DNA from: Natronoplasma sp964602715
Lineage (GTDB): Archaea; Thermoplasmatota; Thermoplasmata; Halarchaeoplasmatales; Halarchaeoplasmataceae
Assembly (NCBI GenBank): GCA_964602715.1
Contig: CAZRSB010000003.1
Location: forward strand, 1 to 64,000
Length of the DNA: 64,000 bases
Direction: 5' to 3'
Shown: positions 24,839-33,387 of the stretch, piece by piece
Layout: each line of letters starts with the position of its first letter
Position numbering within the stretch: position 1 is the stretch's first letter
Position numbers and translations under genes: made by a program
Notes under the pieces: generated by a model
The model's database searches: none
The model's input: only the letters and a program-made list of their open reading frames with translations
What the model was told of the DNA's origin: nothing

Positions 24839-24956
24839 GGGTCCACTAACAAATCTATGATTTTTAGTGGGCATAGAGAATGCTCTAACATTCTCTTGGG
24901 TCCACTAATCTCTGATTAGTGGTAAATCAGAATCTTTGATTCTGACGGGTCCATTA
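24839..24956. repeat. Array of hairpins led by GGGTCCA(C/T)TA(A) repeats
   Basis: Three direct repeats start at 24839, 24898 and 24947 (GGGTCCACTAA twice, GGGTCCATTA once). Between them are inverted repeats: CCACTAA (24843-24849) with TTAGTGG (24864-24870), AGAGAATG/CATTCTCT (24875-24896), the perfect 9-bp CCACTAATC/GATTAGTGG (24902-24922), and the perfect 8-bp TCAGAATC/GATTCTGA (24927-24945). It lies 60 bases upstream of the integrase ATG, where recombination or integrase-regulation sites are expected. Confidence 0.75.
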
Positions 24957-25330
24957 TCATTACACGTCATATTAGTCCAAATAAAATCCTTTATCAATAA
25001 TCATACAAGCATATGTTAAATTCAGCATTCTAGAATAATATTCATTCTACTCAAAATTTTTGTCTGACTAGTAAAGATTACATGTAATAGTAATAATCTG
25101 GATCTATTTCCACATTTTTTGCTTTAGACTCGGCTAAGATACCTTCTACTGAATAAGGCATTCTTATAGTGACGGTTCCTTTTTGCAAGAATGAGAAGAG
25201 TTCCAGTCAAGTTTTTTAAATGACATGATTTCTTTACAAATATATCTAATAGTGGAGGGATTTTTGCACACATTTAGAGTGAAAAATACTTTATTTCTTA
25301 AAATTATTAGTGAAATAGGGTGGTAATGCG
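24957..25330. other. Non-coding gap after the hairpin array
   Basis: AT-rich. A 27-codon minus-strand frame (25078-25161, MPYSVEGILAESK to a run of four Tyr) follows AAAGGAA and may be a peptide or remnant. No other feature seen; TTAAAATTATTAG before 25331 is the likely promoter region of the Lys-rich gene. Confidence 0.35.
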
Positions 25331-25843
25331 ATGAAAGAAAAATCAAGATTGGGAAAGGAAAAAAAATCTAAACCTAAAAGAGGAAAAGATAGAAAAGATA
25401 AGGCGGATCATATGAAGAAGAAAGCTAAATATGACAAAAAAATTGCAAAACAGGAAAAGAAAATAGGCAAATATGAGGGTAAAATAGAAAAATATCGAAA
25501 TAAAATAGAAGATTTCAAAGATAAAATAAATAAAGCAAAGGCAAAACAAAGAGAAGCACAGCAGCTTTCAGGGAGAGCACACAAGAAAACCCAATCGAAA
25601 AAAGAGAGAGGTGACAGGGAAAATAAGGCTAAACATATGAAAGAGAAGGCAAAATATGATAAGACTATCGCAAAGCAGGAAAAGAAAATCGGTAAATATG
25701 AAGAGAAAATAAGTAAGTATAAAAATAAGATTAAAAAATATAAAAAGAAAAAGAAAGATGCTTTGGGAAAAAAGAAGGAACTGAAAAAAAAATCTAATGA
25801 AGAAAAGAAATCTATAAGAAAAGACTCTAATAAAGAAAAGTAA
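25331..25843 (+). CDS. Very Lys-rich repeat coiled-coil protein
   Basis: A 170-residue protein, mostly Lys with Glu, Gln and Ile. Two copies of a segment of about 42 residues lie 75 residues apart (about 24-65 and 99-140). Each carries HMKxKAKYDKxIAKQEKK, then IGKYExKIxKY. The regular Ile and Tyr positions make a heptad-like helix, with strong net positive charge along its length. It has no signal peptide and no membrane segment. A nucleic-acid-coating or polyanion-binding role is an inference from charge alone. Its poly-A-rich DNA differs from the neighbours. Family unknown. Confidence 0.6.
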   Translation: MKEKSRLGKEKKSKPKRGKDRKDKADHMKKKAKYDKKIAKQEKKIGKYEGKIEKYRNKIEDFKDKINKAKAKQREAQQLSGRAHKKTQSKKERGDRENKAKHMKEKAKYDKTIAKQEKKIGKYEEKISKYKNKIKKYKKKKKDALGKKKELKKKSNEEKKSIRKDSNKEK

Positions 25844-26189
25844 TAATTTTTTGAGAGAAAATCATTCTGTTCATTTTGATAATAAATATGCTTGATTCAA
25901 AACGATCTATTCGCAGTAGTAAAAGATTAATAGGTGGAGAATAGATATGAAAAGTAAAAAGGGTTCAGAAACATAGAATTGATACCTAATAGACATCATG
26001 AATCCTAAATAGGAAGATATCTCAGGAATTATGATTTAAACCAATAATTTGCTTGATGATCTGTACTGGTAATGACAATCAAAAAGTAAATGAATACGGA
26101 TCTTATTGCATTTTATACGGCTTAGATATATGGGTGACTAAAACTCTCCCTCCCTTGATACTTCCTTTACTAATGAAATAAGGTTAGAT
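25844..26189. other. 346-base gap without recognised genes
   Basis: A mini-frame of nine codons (ATG near 25947) follows GGTGGAG and ends in TAG; it looks like a remnant of no function. The rest is AT-rich and unstructured to the eye. The promoter of the ABC transporter operon is expected near its right end. Confidence 0.4.
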
Positions 26190-27062
26190 ATGATGGATAA
26201 ATACTTACAAGCGATCAATATCACAAATAAAAAAAAGGGATTCGAATTAAAGGATGTATCATTAACTTTAAAGGAGGGGGAGATAACCCTAATTGGAGGA
26301 AAAAACGGGTCGGGTAAAACAACATTATTGGAAACTCTTTGTTTGGTTCAAGAGCCTACCGAGGGGAGAATCGAATGCTTAGGAAAAAGGGTTTATGATG
26401 GAACTATCAACAGAAAAATTTTAAAAAATATTCAGCCAGACTTGGGTGCTCAATTTCAAAATGTCCAATTATTCAAAAATCTAACAGTAAAGGAAACATT
26501 AAATTTGTATTCAATACACCAAACATCAAGCAAGTTGGCTGAACTCATTTCTGAATGTGAGCCCATTCAGAACTATCTTGACAAACGAATAGGACAACTT
26601 TCTTCAGGTAAAAAACAGCTTACAAAATTTTTATTGAGCATTATTAATGAACCAAAAATAGTTTTTTTAGATGAACCTGGATCTAATTTAGACGATATCA
26701 CAAAAAGATGGATATACAATAAAATCAAAAAGATGAAAAAACAAAAAGTATCATTCATAATTACCCTAAATGAGGAATGGCCCATTATCGATATCTCTGA
26801 TAAACTGATTATCTTAAATGACGGAGATATAAAAAAAGAGATAAAGAACTTCAATTTGATTGGAAATGGAACGGTGATTATAATAAATTCAGAAGAACTA
26901 ACATCAGAATTGAAGGAAAAAAGTTGGATTCATAGGATAGAAAAAGTCGAAGAAGGTTTAAAAATATTTACGAATCTAAAAAAGAAAAGTGTCTTAAAAA
27001 AAATAAATTCTCTTGAATCCATTGAAGAGCTCAGGAGGATCAAACTAAATGATTTTTATTGA
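26190..27062 (+). CDS. ABC transporter ATP-binding protein
   Basis: A 290-residue nucleotide-binding subunit. Walker A is GGKNGSGKTT (about 36-45). A Q-loop stretch reads AQFQNVQLFKNLTV, and the signature region QLSSGKKQ is a degenerate LSGGQ. Walker B is IVFLDEPGSNLDD, with a D-loop at SNLDD. The usual switch His is replaced in ITLNEEWP. About 70 extra residues at the C terminus form a small domain. It is followed after three bases by the permease gene. Together they form an ABC-2-type exporter, typical of lipid, peptide or drug efflux; the substrate is unknown. Confidence 0.88.
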   Translation: MMDKYLQAINITNKKKGFELKDVSLTLKEGEITLIGGKNGSGKTTLLETLCLVQEPTEGRIECLGKRVYDGTINRKILKNIQPDLGAQFQNVQLFKNLTVKETLNLYSIHQTSSKLAELISECEPIQNYLDKRIGQLSSGKKQLTKFLLSIINEPKIVFLDEPGSNLDDITKRWIYNKIKKMKKQKVSFIITLNEEWPIIDISDKLIILNDGDIKKEIKNFNLIGNGTVIIINSEELTSELKEKSWIHRIEKVEEGLKIFTNLKKKSVLKKINSLESIEELRRIKLNDFY

Positions 27063-27065
27063 AGG

Positions 27066-28196
27066 GTGAACAGATTGAAAGAAAATCTAAAACAGATGAA
27101 AAAATTTATCGGAGCTCAATTTAAGCGGAGGTTTAGGAACAAGAAATTTCTCATTTGGATCATCATAATGCCACTAATTCTGATGTGTTTTTTGAATTCT
27201 ATAGGAGGTGGTGAAAATATTAGCGCAAGTGTAGCTGTTGTAGACGAAGATAATACATTACGGTCAAACCTTGCAGTAGCTACCTTGGAAAATGAAGAAA
27301 GATTAAAAATTGAAGAAATCGATTCTCTAGAAAATGGAAAACAAATGATAAAAAGAGGAGATATAGAAGGCTTAGTACGGATTCCAAAAGGATTTTCTGA
27401 ACACTTAAAAGAAATTCAACAAGGAAACCATTCTGATCAATTAGCATTAGATGTTTACTATCCTGAAGGTGAAGATGAGGATATTTATGGATTGATATTA
27501 GATGGTATATCCTCAAAGATAAATGAATATTTCATTGAAGAAAAAATTGAAAGACCTGTTATATTACAGCACGAATCTATAGATGTTAGGGAATGGGGGT
27601 TTTCAGACCTTCTGTTTCCAGCAGGCATGATACTTGTAATCCTTCATTTAGGATTATTCGCCTCTAGCAATACTGCCTCATCTCTTACTGAAAACAATAC
27701 TTACAAGTCTTTGAAAATGCTTCCTGTAACTCAGAATTATCCTGTTTTCGGTATGATCATAACAGATTCATTATTCACTACCCTCGGAGTACTGATCGCG
27801 TTATTCTCAGGAATAATTCTATTTGGGACCTCGATATCTTTCATTAGTTTTATTGGCATTTTAATTATAATTTTAATCTCTTCTTTAATGCTGTCTTTTT
27901 TGGGTTGTTCTGTAGGTTATATATCATCAAATCAAATATCCGCCCAAGGAATCTCTTTCATTTTTGTGTTCCCTTTTATCTTTTTTTCATACAGCTATCT
28001 TTTTTCCAATCTTTTTCCAGATTACTTTTCGCAGATCTCTAAATTTTTACCTACTTACCCAATAGTGAATCAATTTGAAACCATATTATTTCATGAAATC
28101 TCCCTATACAATTTCGTTGTTAAACTAAGCCTGCTTTTTATCTGGCTTATTGTTATCATGACTGCTTTTATGATTATACTAAAGAAAGTCAAATGA
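27066..28196 (+). CDS. ABC-2 type permease
   Basis: A 376-residue membrane subunit with a GTG start placed right after the ATPase stop. A basic N terminus (QFKRRFRNKKFLIW) precedes the first TM helix. An extracellular loop of about 130 residues (ASVAVVDEDNTLRSNLAVA, then a region ending near 180) follows. Five more hydrophobic helices span about residues 185-375. This is the ABC2_membrane_3 layout. With the adjacent ATPase it should form a dimeric exporter. The gene ends before a T-run and the convergent tRNA-Gly. Confidence 0.87.
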   Translation: MNRLKENLKQMKKFIGAQFKRRFRNKKFLIWIIIMPLILMCFLNSIGGGENISASVAVVDEDNTLRSNLAVATLENEERLKIEEIDSLENGKQMIKRGDIEGLVRIPKGFSEHLKEIQQGNHSDQLALDVYYPEGEDEDIYGLILDGISSKINEYFIEEKIERPVILQHESIDVREWGFSDLLFPAGMILVILHLGLFASSNTASSLTENNTYKSLKMLPVTQNYPVFGMIITDSLFTTLGVLIALFSGIILFGTSISFISFIGILIIILISSLMLSFLGCSVGYISSNQISAQGISFIFVFPFIFFSYSYLFSNLFPDYFSQISKFLPTYPIVNQFETILFHEISLYNFVVKLSLLFIWLIVIMTAFMIILKKVK

Positions 28197-28209
28197 AAAA
28201 GGTGTAATA

Positions 28210-28216
28210 TTTTTTT
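28210..28216 (+). terminator. T-run after the ABC operon
   Basis: Seven T residues 14 bases past the permease stop, typical of archaeal intrinsic termination. No hairpin is needed. Confidence 0.45.
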
Positions 28217-28231
28217 GAGTTGAAAAAAGAA

Positions 28232-28307
28232 TGGTGCGGGTTCGGGGATTTGAACCCCGGTTATAGCCTTGGCAAGGCTAGGTGATACCAAACTACACCA
28301 AACCCGC
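28232..28307 (-). tRNA. tRNA-Gly (anticodon GCC), CCA encoded
   Basis: Read on the minus strand: acceptor stem GCGGGTT/AACCCGC (7 of 7 pairs), and D arm with GTG/CAC. The anticodon arm TAGCC-TTGCCAA-GGCTA has GCC at 28271-28273. The T arm CGGGG-TTCGAAT-CCCCG is perfect. Discriminator A at 28235 is followed by a genomic CCA (28234-28232). No intron. The 3' end faces the accessory region, so it is a plausible integration site. Confidence 0.96.
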
Positions 28308-28422
28308 ATTTTAATTTCCGGGAATTCAGTTAGATATTTTTAGGTTATAAAGATTTTGCCTCCGACCGGTTATTATCCCAAAATATATTGATTTTCAACA
28401 CTTTATTATGACCTTAGATACT

Positions 28423-31347
28423 TCAAATCCCATCTAATTTAAGAATTAGTATCACGTACAATGGATTATCTTCATAATCTTTAACTATATGAAGGTCCGC
28501 CTTCCCACTCAATTCTTCACCATCCCCCGTTAAACAATCGATATCTATTTCTGTTTCTTCTATTTTTCCCGTAAAAAGTTTTTCAAGAGTATCTTTAACT
28601 TTATTTTCATATCCTTCCGATAAAAATTTATTATAAGAGTCATCAGTAAGCTGTCCTTCTGGCATCTCTAAAATTTCATAGAGACGGTCATTTGCTTCTC
28701 TTATTTTATGATCCCTATCTATCAAGATTATTGGATCCTCATAATTTTCAAATAAAACCCTAAATGATTCCTGACTTTCTCTCAATGCACCAAAGGTTTT
28801 TCTAAAGTCTGTTACGTCTGTTAAAGACACTATACATTTCTTAGTTTCTGGTATTAAAGATATTTCTACTAGGCAGTATCGGATATCTCCAAATCGATTG
28901 ATGGCTCTAAACGAATATCTATTAGGGGCTTCCCCACCTTCTCTTCTTAACTTGTGATACTTCTTCATCTTTTTTTTATCCTCTTCATAAATGAACTTTG
29001 ACCAATCCATCTTTCCTTCGATCTCATCTTTTGAATAACCCACTATTTTTTCGAATTCTTCATTCACTAAAGAAATAGTTTTGTCCTCTTCGATAATCAA
29101 CATAGCTGTACCTGTACTCTCAAATATTGTTCTGTATTTTTTCTCAGATTCTTTGAGTTTTTTCTGAGTGCGTTTGAGTTCCGTGATATCAACCAAAGAA
29201 AGTATAACGTGAGAAAATTTTTCTTCTGTTTCTCCTGAAGTAGTCCCTTTGCAGTAAAAATTTCTTTTCTCTCCACTCAGAGTATAATTTACCATATCAC
29301 TAGTTTCAAATGTGTCAACACCCTCTGAGATCGCTACTAGTTCCTGTCTGAGACCTTCAAGACTTCTTTCTTTGAATATCTCTCCAAAATTATCTATTAG
29401 TTCTTTTTTATTCTCAGCTTCGAAAAGTTCTATAGATCTCTCATTTACATCTTTTACTCTCAAAAGTTCAACGCACTCTTCTACAACAGAGTGTTTATCC
29501 TCTAAATATGCTTCCATATCATCAATATCTTTGTCTTTTTTTATCTTCTCTAAATATGCTTTAACCTCTGAAAAATCTTCTTCCCATATAGGTATAGGAG
29601 CCTTATCAAATAATTTTCTGTATCTTCTTTCATTTCTTTTCAGTTTTTCGAGTAATTCCACCCTTTCATGAGCCTCTCTTACATGTAAAAAAAGAAGTTT
29701 AAGGATGTTAAGATCTTCTTCACTAAAGTAATCTTCCATCTTTGACATGGCTTGGAACACACCAATATCCCCTATTGGAACTGTTATACCTGATCTATAT
29801 CCTTCAATCCTCGGTTCTATATGTTCAGATTTACCAAAATTTAGGGTTATATCAGGTTTTTTTGTTTCCCAGACTTTGCCAAGTACACCATCATCTTTAT
29901 CTCTTTTCATTAGATCTTGATCGAAATCTTCTAAATTTTCTCTGATATCGGAGGAAGCTGCTTTAAGGACTAATTTATCATCTTCTTCTACAAAAATACC
30001 TCCCATATTTATGTTCAAGATATCTTCAGCTACCTGTACGGCTGTATTATATATTGTTTCCATCTGCGTTTGTTTCTCGATCTTAGTCGTGGCTTCAAGT
30101 ACACCTTCTATCTTATTCAGACTATCTTTCAATCTGTTTTCTGCTAACTTTCTATCTGTTATATCTAATGTTACCTCTACGATACCAGTTACATCTCCTT
30201 TTTCATCTATTCTAGGAGTTGCTCTTATCAACCAGTATTTTCCATCTACCTCTTGGATCCCCTCTTGCTGACAACCTTTATCTATGGCCCTTTTTACTGG
30301 ACAATCTACACATACCTCATCTCTATCTCTGATAATATTGTAGCATTTCTTACCTTTTAAATCCTCTTTTGAGATCGCACAATATCTTTTTACTTCTTCA
30401 TTAGTCCATATAATATTCAGATCTTTATCCAAATATGTTATACATTCTTTTGCCGTATCGAGTATGAGTGACTTTTCTTCCTTATTTTCAATACGTTCTA
30501 CTGCTTCTTTGATATGTGATGCTAATATCTTAGCCATCTCAAGATCAAATTCATCGTAATGGTTCACCTCACGTGAAACTGTACTGAAAATACCGAAATC
30601 CCCAACAGGGACTAGAACACCCGATTTCAATTCTTTTTGAGTCATGCCAGTATCCTGTCGTTTCGTAACGTCCTTAACCAAAAATGATTCTTTATTTTTA
30701 AAACAACGCCCTTTTAAACCGATTTCAGTTGAAACACGCTGCCCAACAGTAAATGAGCTATGACCTACAGTACATTTTACCTCTAACGCCTCACCGTCAT
30801 AGATGAAAATAACACTAGTATAAAAACCAAGTATATCTCTTGCCGATTTTAAGGCTTGCTTATAAACATCTTGTTTAGTTTGGCATCTTCCCAATTTAGC
30901 ACTAGCCTTGTAAAGTGCTTTTATCTTGGTCTCTCTTTCTTCTAACTTCATTCGACTATTGACTTTTTCAGTGATATCTGTGATAACACCTTCAACCCGT
31001 TCAATTTCTCCATCATCTCTTCTTATTCCACATCCTTGTTCCCACACCCATCTCTCTTCATTTTCTTTTGTTATTATTTTATAAGTGATTTGAAATTGTT
31101 CATCATCTTCAACAGATCTCTTTATTTCATCCCATACTTCTCCTCTAAAATCTGAATGGATTATGTCTGACCATGATAACTCCTGGTTGTCTATAAAATC
31201 CTCTGGTTTGTAACCTGTGATCTCTTCACAATTTTTGCTCAAAAATTTCATAGTCCAATCTCTATCAAACTTACATCTATAAACTATCCCTGGAATATTT
31301 TCCAATAAAGATACCAGTCTCTCTTCCTTTTCCCTTATAACATCCAT
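28423..31347 (-). CDS. PAS/GAF multi-domain sensor without kinase domain
   Basis: A 974-residue cytosolic sensor. I read the order PAS (about 10-125, GIVYRCKFDRDW), GAF (145-290, then VLVPVGDFGIFS), PAS (295-400, with CVDCPVKRAI), GAF (410-560, TVPIGDIGVFQ), and three more PAS units (about 575-720, 735-855, 860-974). Boundaries are approximate. PAC-like ends (WVWEQGCGIRRDDGEIERVE) support this. No histidine-kinase, response-regulator, GGDEF or phosphatase domain is present, and the protein ends right after the last PAS. Output must pass to another protein. Cys-rich PAS 3 might bind metal or redox ligands. It is monocistronic. Confidence 0.85.
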   Translation of the reverse strand: MDVIREKEERLVSLLENIPGIVYRCKFDRDWTMKFLSKNCEEITGYKPEDFIDNQELSWSDIIHSDFRGEVWDEIKRSVEDDEQFQITYKIITKENEERWVWEQGCGIRRDDGEIERVEGVITDITEKVNSRMKLEERETKIKALYKASAKLGRCQTKQDVYKQALKSARDILGFYTSVIFIYDGEALEVKCTVGHSSFTVGQRVSTEIGLKGRCFKNKESFLVKDVTKRQDTGMTQKELKSGVLVPVGDFGIFSTVSREVNHYDEFDLEMAKILASHIKEAVERIENKEEKSLILDTAKECITYLDKDLNIIWTNEEVKRYCAISKEDLKGKKCYNIIRDRDEVCVDCPVKRAIDKGCQQEGIQEVDGKYWLIRATPRIDEKGDVTGIVEVTLDITDRKLAENRLKDSLNKIEGVLEATTKIEKQTQMETIYNTAVQVAEDILNINMGGIFVEEDDKLVLKAASSDIRENLEDFDQDLMKRDKDDGVLGKVWETKKPDITLNFGKSEHIEPRIEGYRSGITVPIGDIGVFQAMSKMEDYFSEEDLNILKLLFLHVREAHERVELLEKLKRNERRYRKLFDKAPIPIWEEDFSEVKAYLEKIKKDKDIDDMEAYLEDKHSVVEECVELLRVKDVNERSIELFEAENKKELIDNFGEIFKERSLEGLRQELVAISEGVDTFETSDMVNYTLSGEKRNFYCKGTTSGETEEKFSHVILSLVDITELKRTQKKLKESEKKYRTIFESTGTAMLIIEEDKTISLVNEEFEKIVGYSKDEIEGKMDWSKFIYEEDKKKMKKYHKLRREGGEAPNRYSFRAINRFGDIRYCLVEISLIPETKKCIVSLTDVTDFRKTFGALRESQESFRVLFENYEDPIILIDRDHKIREANDRLYEILEMPEGQLTDDSYNKFLSEGYENKVKDTLEKLFTGKIEETEIDIDCLTGDGEELSGKADLHIVKDYEDNPLYVILILKLDGI

Positions 31348-31541
31348 CTATATCCCCTTCTCACGGATGAGAGCTATTATTTTATTTTTCATACATATTG
31401 AATTATTTGATATGACTTTAAGTATGGAAAGATGATATTTGTGAGATAAATAGTTTCCCCCATCAAATTAAAGATATACGATTTTGCAACCAGTAAGAGT
31501 GAAGGGAATATATTTTAATTACTTCCTTTATTTTGAATTGA

Positions 31542-32432
31542 ATGACAAAACTAAAATTTTTAAAAAGCTCTAACCCAGAGGTTATAGCACACTATTCGAT
31601 TCCCTTTGCGATAATTGCAGCGTCTTTTGCCGCTATTTTTATCCGCTTTTCTAATGCTCATCCACTATCTATCGCATTTTATAGGATGTTATTTTCCAGT
31701 TTGATTTTATTGGGATTCATTCCAAATCATACCAAGGAAATCAGATCTCTGAAAAAACAAGATTGGTTGATCTTGATTTCAACAGGATTATTTTTAGCAA
31801 TTCATTTCGCTGCTTGGATATCTTCCCTAGAATTTACTACAGTTGCATCATCTGTGATATTGGTATCCTCTCATCCTTTAGTGGTATCTTGGATAGGAGG
31901 CTGGTATTTAAAGGAAAAAAGTCCTACCAAGTTTTATTTTGGGGTGATGATCGCTCTAACAGGAGTCAGTCTTATGGTAATTTCAGATTATCAAGTTAGC
32001 GAATGGGCTTTAGCAGGAGATATTTTAGCAATAGTAGGAATGCTAGGGATGGCAGGATACATACTTAGAGGAAGAAAAATTCGACCTACCATGTCTTTAG
32101 TTCCATATGCGTTTTTAGTTTATCTCTTTAGCACGATATTTTTGGGTCTGTTTTCACTGGGCTTTTCTAATAGTTTTCAAATATATCCTACAAGAGAATA
32201 TATATTATTTTTAAGTTTAGCAGTGATCCCAACGATGTTTGGGCATACAGTCTATAACTGGGCATTGAAATATGTCAAGGCAAGGCTTGTATCTATCAGT
32301 CTTTTTGGTGAACCAATTGGATCCTCCATACTTGCATTTTTTATTTTGAACGAGATCCCTCCGAGGCTATCTATTTTGGGTGGTATAATCACATTGTTCG
32401 GTGTATACTATTGCATCAGAAAAAAAGATTAA
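31542..32432 (+). CDS. EamA/DMT-family transporter
   Basis: A 296-residue polytopic membrane protein with about ten hydrophobic helices in two homologous halves, as in EamA drug/metabolite exporters. The first half has AIFIRFSNAHPLSIAFYR, typical of EamA domain starts. The second contains AVIPTMFGHTVYNWALKYV, then FGEPIGSSILAFFILNE. Substrate is unknown. It starts near a TATA-like region and ends four bases before the convergent SRP RNA gene. Confidence 0.9.
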   Translation: MTKLKFLKSSNPEVIAHYSIPFAIIAASFAAIFIRFSNAHPLSIAFYRMLFSSLILLGFIPNHTKEIRSLKKQDWLILISTGLFLAIHFAAWISSLEFTTVASSVILVSSHPLVVSWIGGWYLKEKSPTKFYFGVMIALTGVSLMVISDYQVSEWALAGDILAIVGMLGMAGYILRGRKIRPTMSLVPYAFLVYLFSTIFLGLFSLGFSNSFQIYPTREYILFLSLAVIPTMFGHTVYNWALKYVKARLVSISLFGEPIGSSILAFFILNEIPPRLSILGGIITLFGVYYCIRKKD

Positions 32433-32435
32433 ATA

Positions 32436-32744
32436 CTAGGTCACCGAGGTTGGTGCTCAGCTCACCACTGAGGACCCCAAATCCATCCTCGACCTCGCTA
32501 CCCCACGAGCATCGGTAGTCCAGGTATCGGCTGCTCCCTTCCGGGCCTGGCCTGGTAAACCTGGCTAAGACAAAGGAGAACAACCCTCCGGTTGTTCTCC
32601 AAAGCACCTCCGATCCCGTGGGACGAAGTCTCATCGTCTGGATCTGGCTCAGCGGTGGGCTGATTACACCGTCCCCGGTGGTCACCCCCGCGTATCGGCG
32701 ATTTCGGTGTATAAGGGCACGCCGACCGCCCCGGTTAGACCTAG
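32436..32744 (-). ncRNA. ffs: Signal recognition particle RNA (7S)
   Basis: On the minus strand, terminal pairing CTAGGTC (5') with GACCTAG (3'), continued by ACCGGGG/CCTCGGT, sets the ends at about 309 nt, the usual archaeal size. Helix 8 carries the conserved SRP54 site (CCCGGAAGGGAGCAGCC). Helix 6 is a strong hairpin with arms GGAGAACAACC/GGTTGTTCTCC and a GNAR-type GGAG loop, the SRP19 site. Partners are SRP54 and SRP19, and the particle targets ribosomes to the membrane. Confidence 0.93.
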
Positions 32745-32886
32745 CAAAAGTTAGTTAGACCAACCTCATATATAAATTCAATGATTAGGGTCTTCGTTTC
32801 CATATCTAAAACAGAAGCAAATGAGAAAATAGAACTTTTGTTAATATAGTGATCACGTGGGTAAGTTATTAATAGGGGAGGATATT

Positions 32887-32895
32887 ATGAACTGA
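32887..32895 (+). promoter_or_regulatory. Two-codon mini-ORF before the L44e gene
   Basis: GGGGAGG (32875-32881) is correctly spaced for ATG-AAC-TGA, not for the L44e ATG at 32902, which is 20 bases downstream. Reinitiation may set L44e output. Confidence 0.4.
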
Positions 32896-32901
32896 ACCAC
32901 T

Positions 32902-33180
32902 ATGAAGAAACCACGCAAGATTAAGGATTACTGTCCATCATGTGATACCCATACTGAAATGGAAGTTAGCAGAGGAAAAAATAGACCAGGAAGTGAGCTC
33001 AGAAAAGGTCAGAGAAGATTTAAAAGGGTGACCTCGGGCTACGGTGGATTTCCTTGGTCTAAACCTTCTGGAGCCGGTAAACCAGTCAAAAGAGTATACT
33101 TGAAATACACTTGTACTGATTGCGGTAAAACATGGCAGAAGAAGTGCAAAAGGGCCGGAAGATTTGAATTTGAGGAATAA
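32902..33180 (+). CDS. rpl44e: 50S ribosomal protein L44e
   Basis: A 92-residue protein that matches archaeal L44e end to end. It binds near the E site of the large subunit. The basic core (GYGGFPWSKPSGAGKPVKR, then VYLKYTC) and the zinc site of two CxxC knuckles (CPSC at 12-15 and CTDC at 71-74) are visible. It is the first gene of the classical L44e, S27e, aIF2-alpha operon, with 15 bases to the next gene. The only oddity is the mini-ORF between its best Shine-Dalgarno and its start. Confidence 0.97.
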   Translation: MKKPRKIKDYCPSCDTHTEMEVSRGKNRPGSELRKGQRRFKRVTSGYGGFPWSKPSGAGKPVKRVYLKYTCTDCGKTWQKKCKRAGRFEFEE

Positions 33181-33195
33181 TGGAGTGTTGAAAAC

Positions 33196-33387
33196 ATGGA
33201 TCAAGAGAAAAAATTCGTAAAAATAAAATGCTCCGACTGTGAAAATGAGCAGATAACTTTCAAAAACGTCTCGTCTGAAGTCGAATGTTTAGTCTGTGGA
33301 GCATTTCTAGCCAGACCAACAGGAGGATTCTCTGATTTTGACGGAGAGATTATAGAAGAAATCGGAGCATCCGATGAGGTTGAATGA
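33196..33387 (+). CDS. rps27e: 30S ribosomal protein S27e
   Basis: A 63-residue zinc-binding small-subunit protein. CSDC and CLVC knuckles (about 13-16 and 33-36) and the LARPTGG segment match the S27e family. The acidic C terminus is common in archaea. Its stop overlaps the aIF2-alpha ATG by four bases (ATGA), so the pair is translationally coupled. Confidence 0.96.
   Translation: MDQEKKFVKIKCSDCENEQITFKNVSSEVECLVCGAFLARPTGGFSDFDGEIIEEIGASDEVE

Noticed and set aside
24839..24956. CRISPR array
   Set aside because: Repeats are only about 11 bp, and the intervening DNA is itself palindromic; no cas gene.
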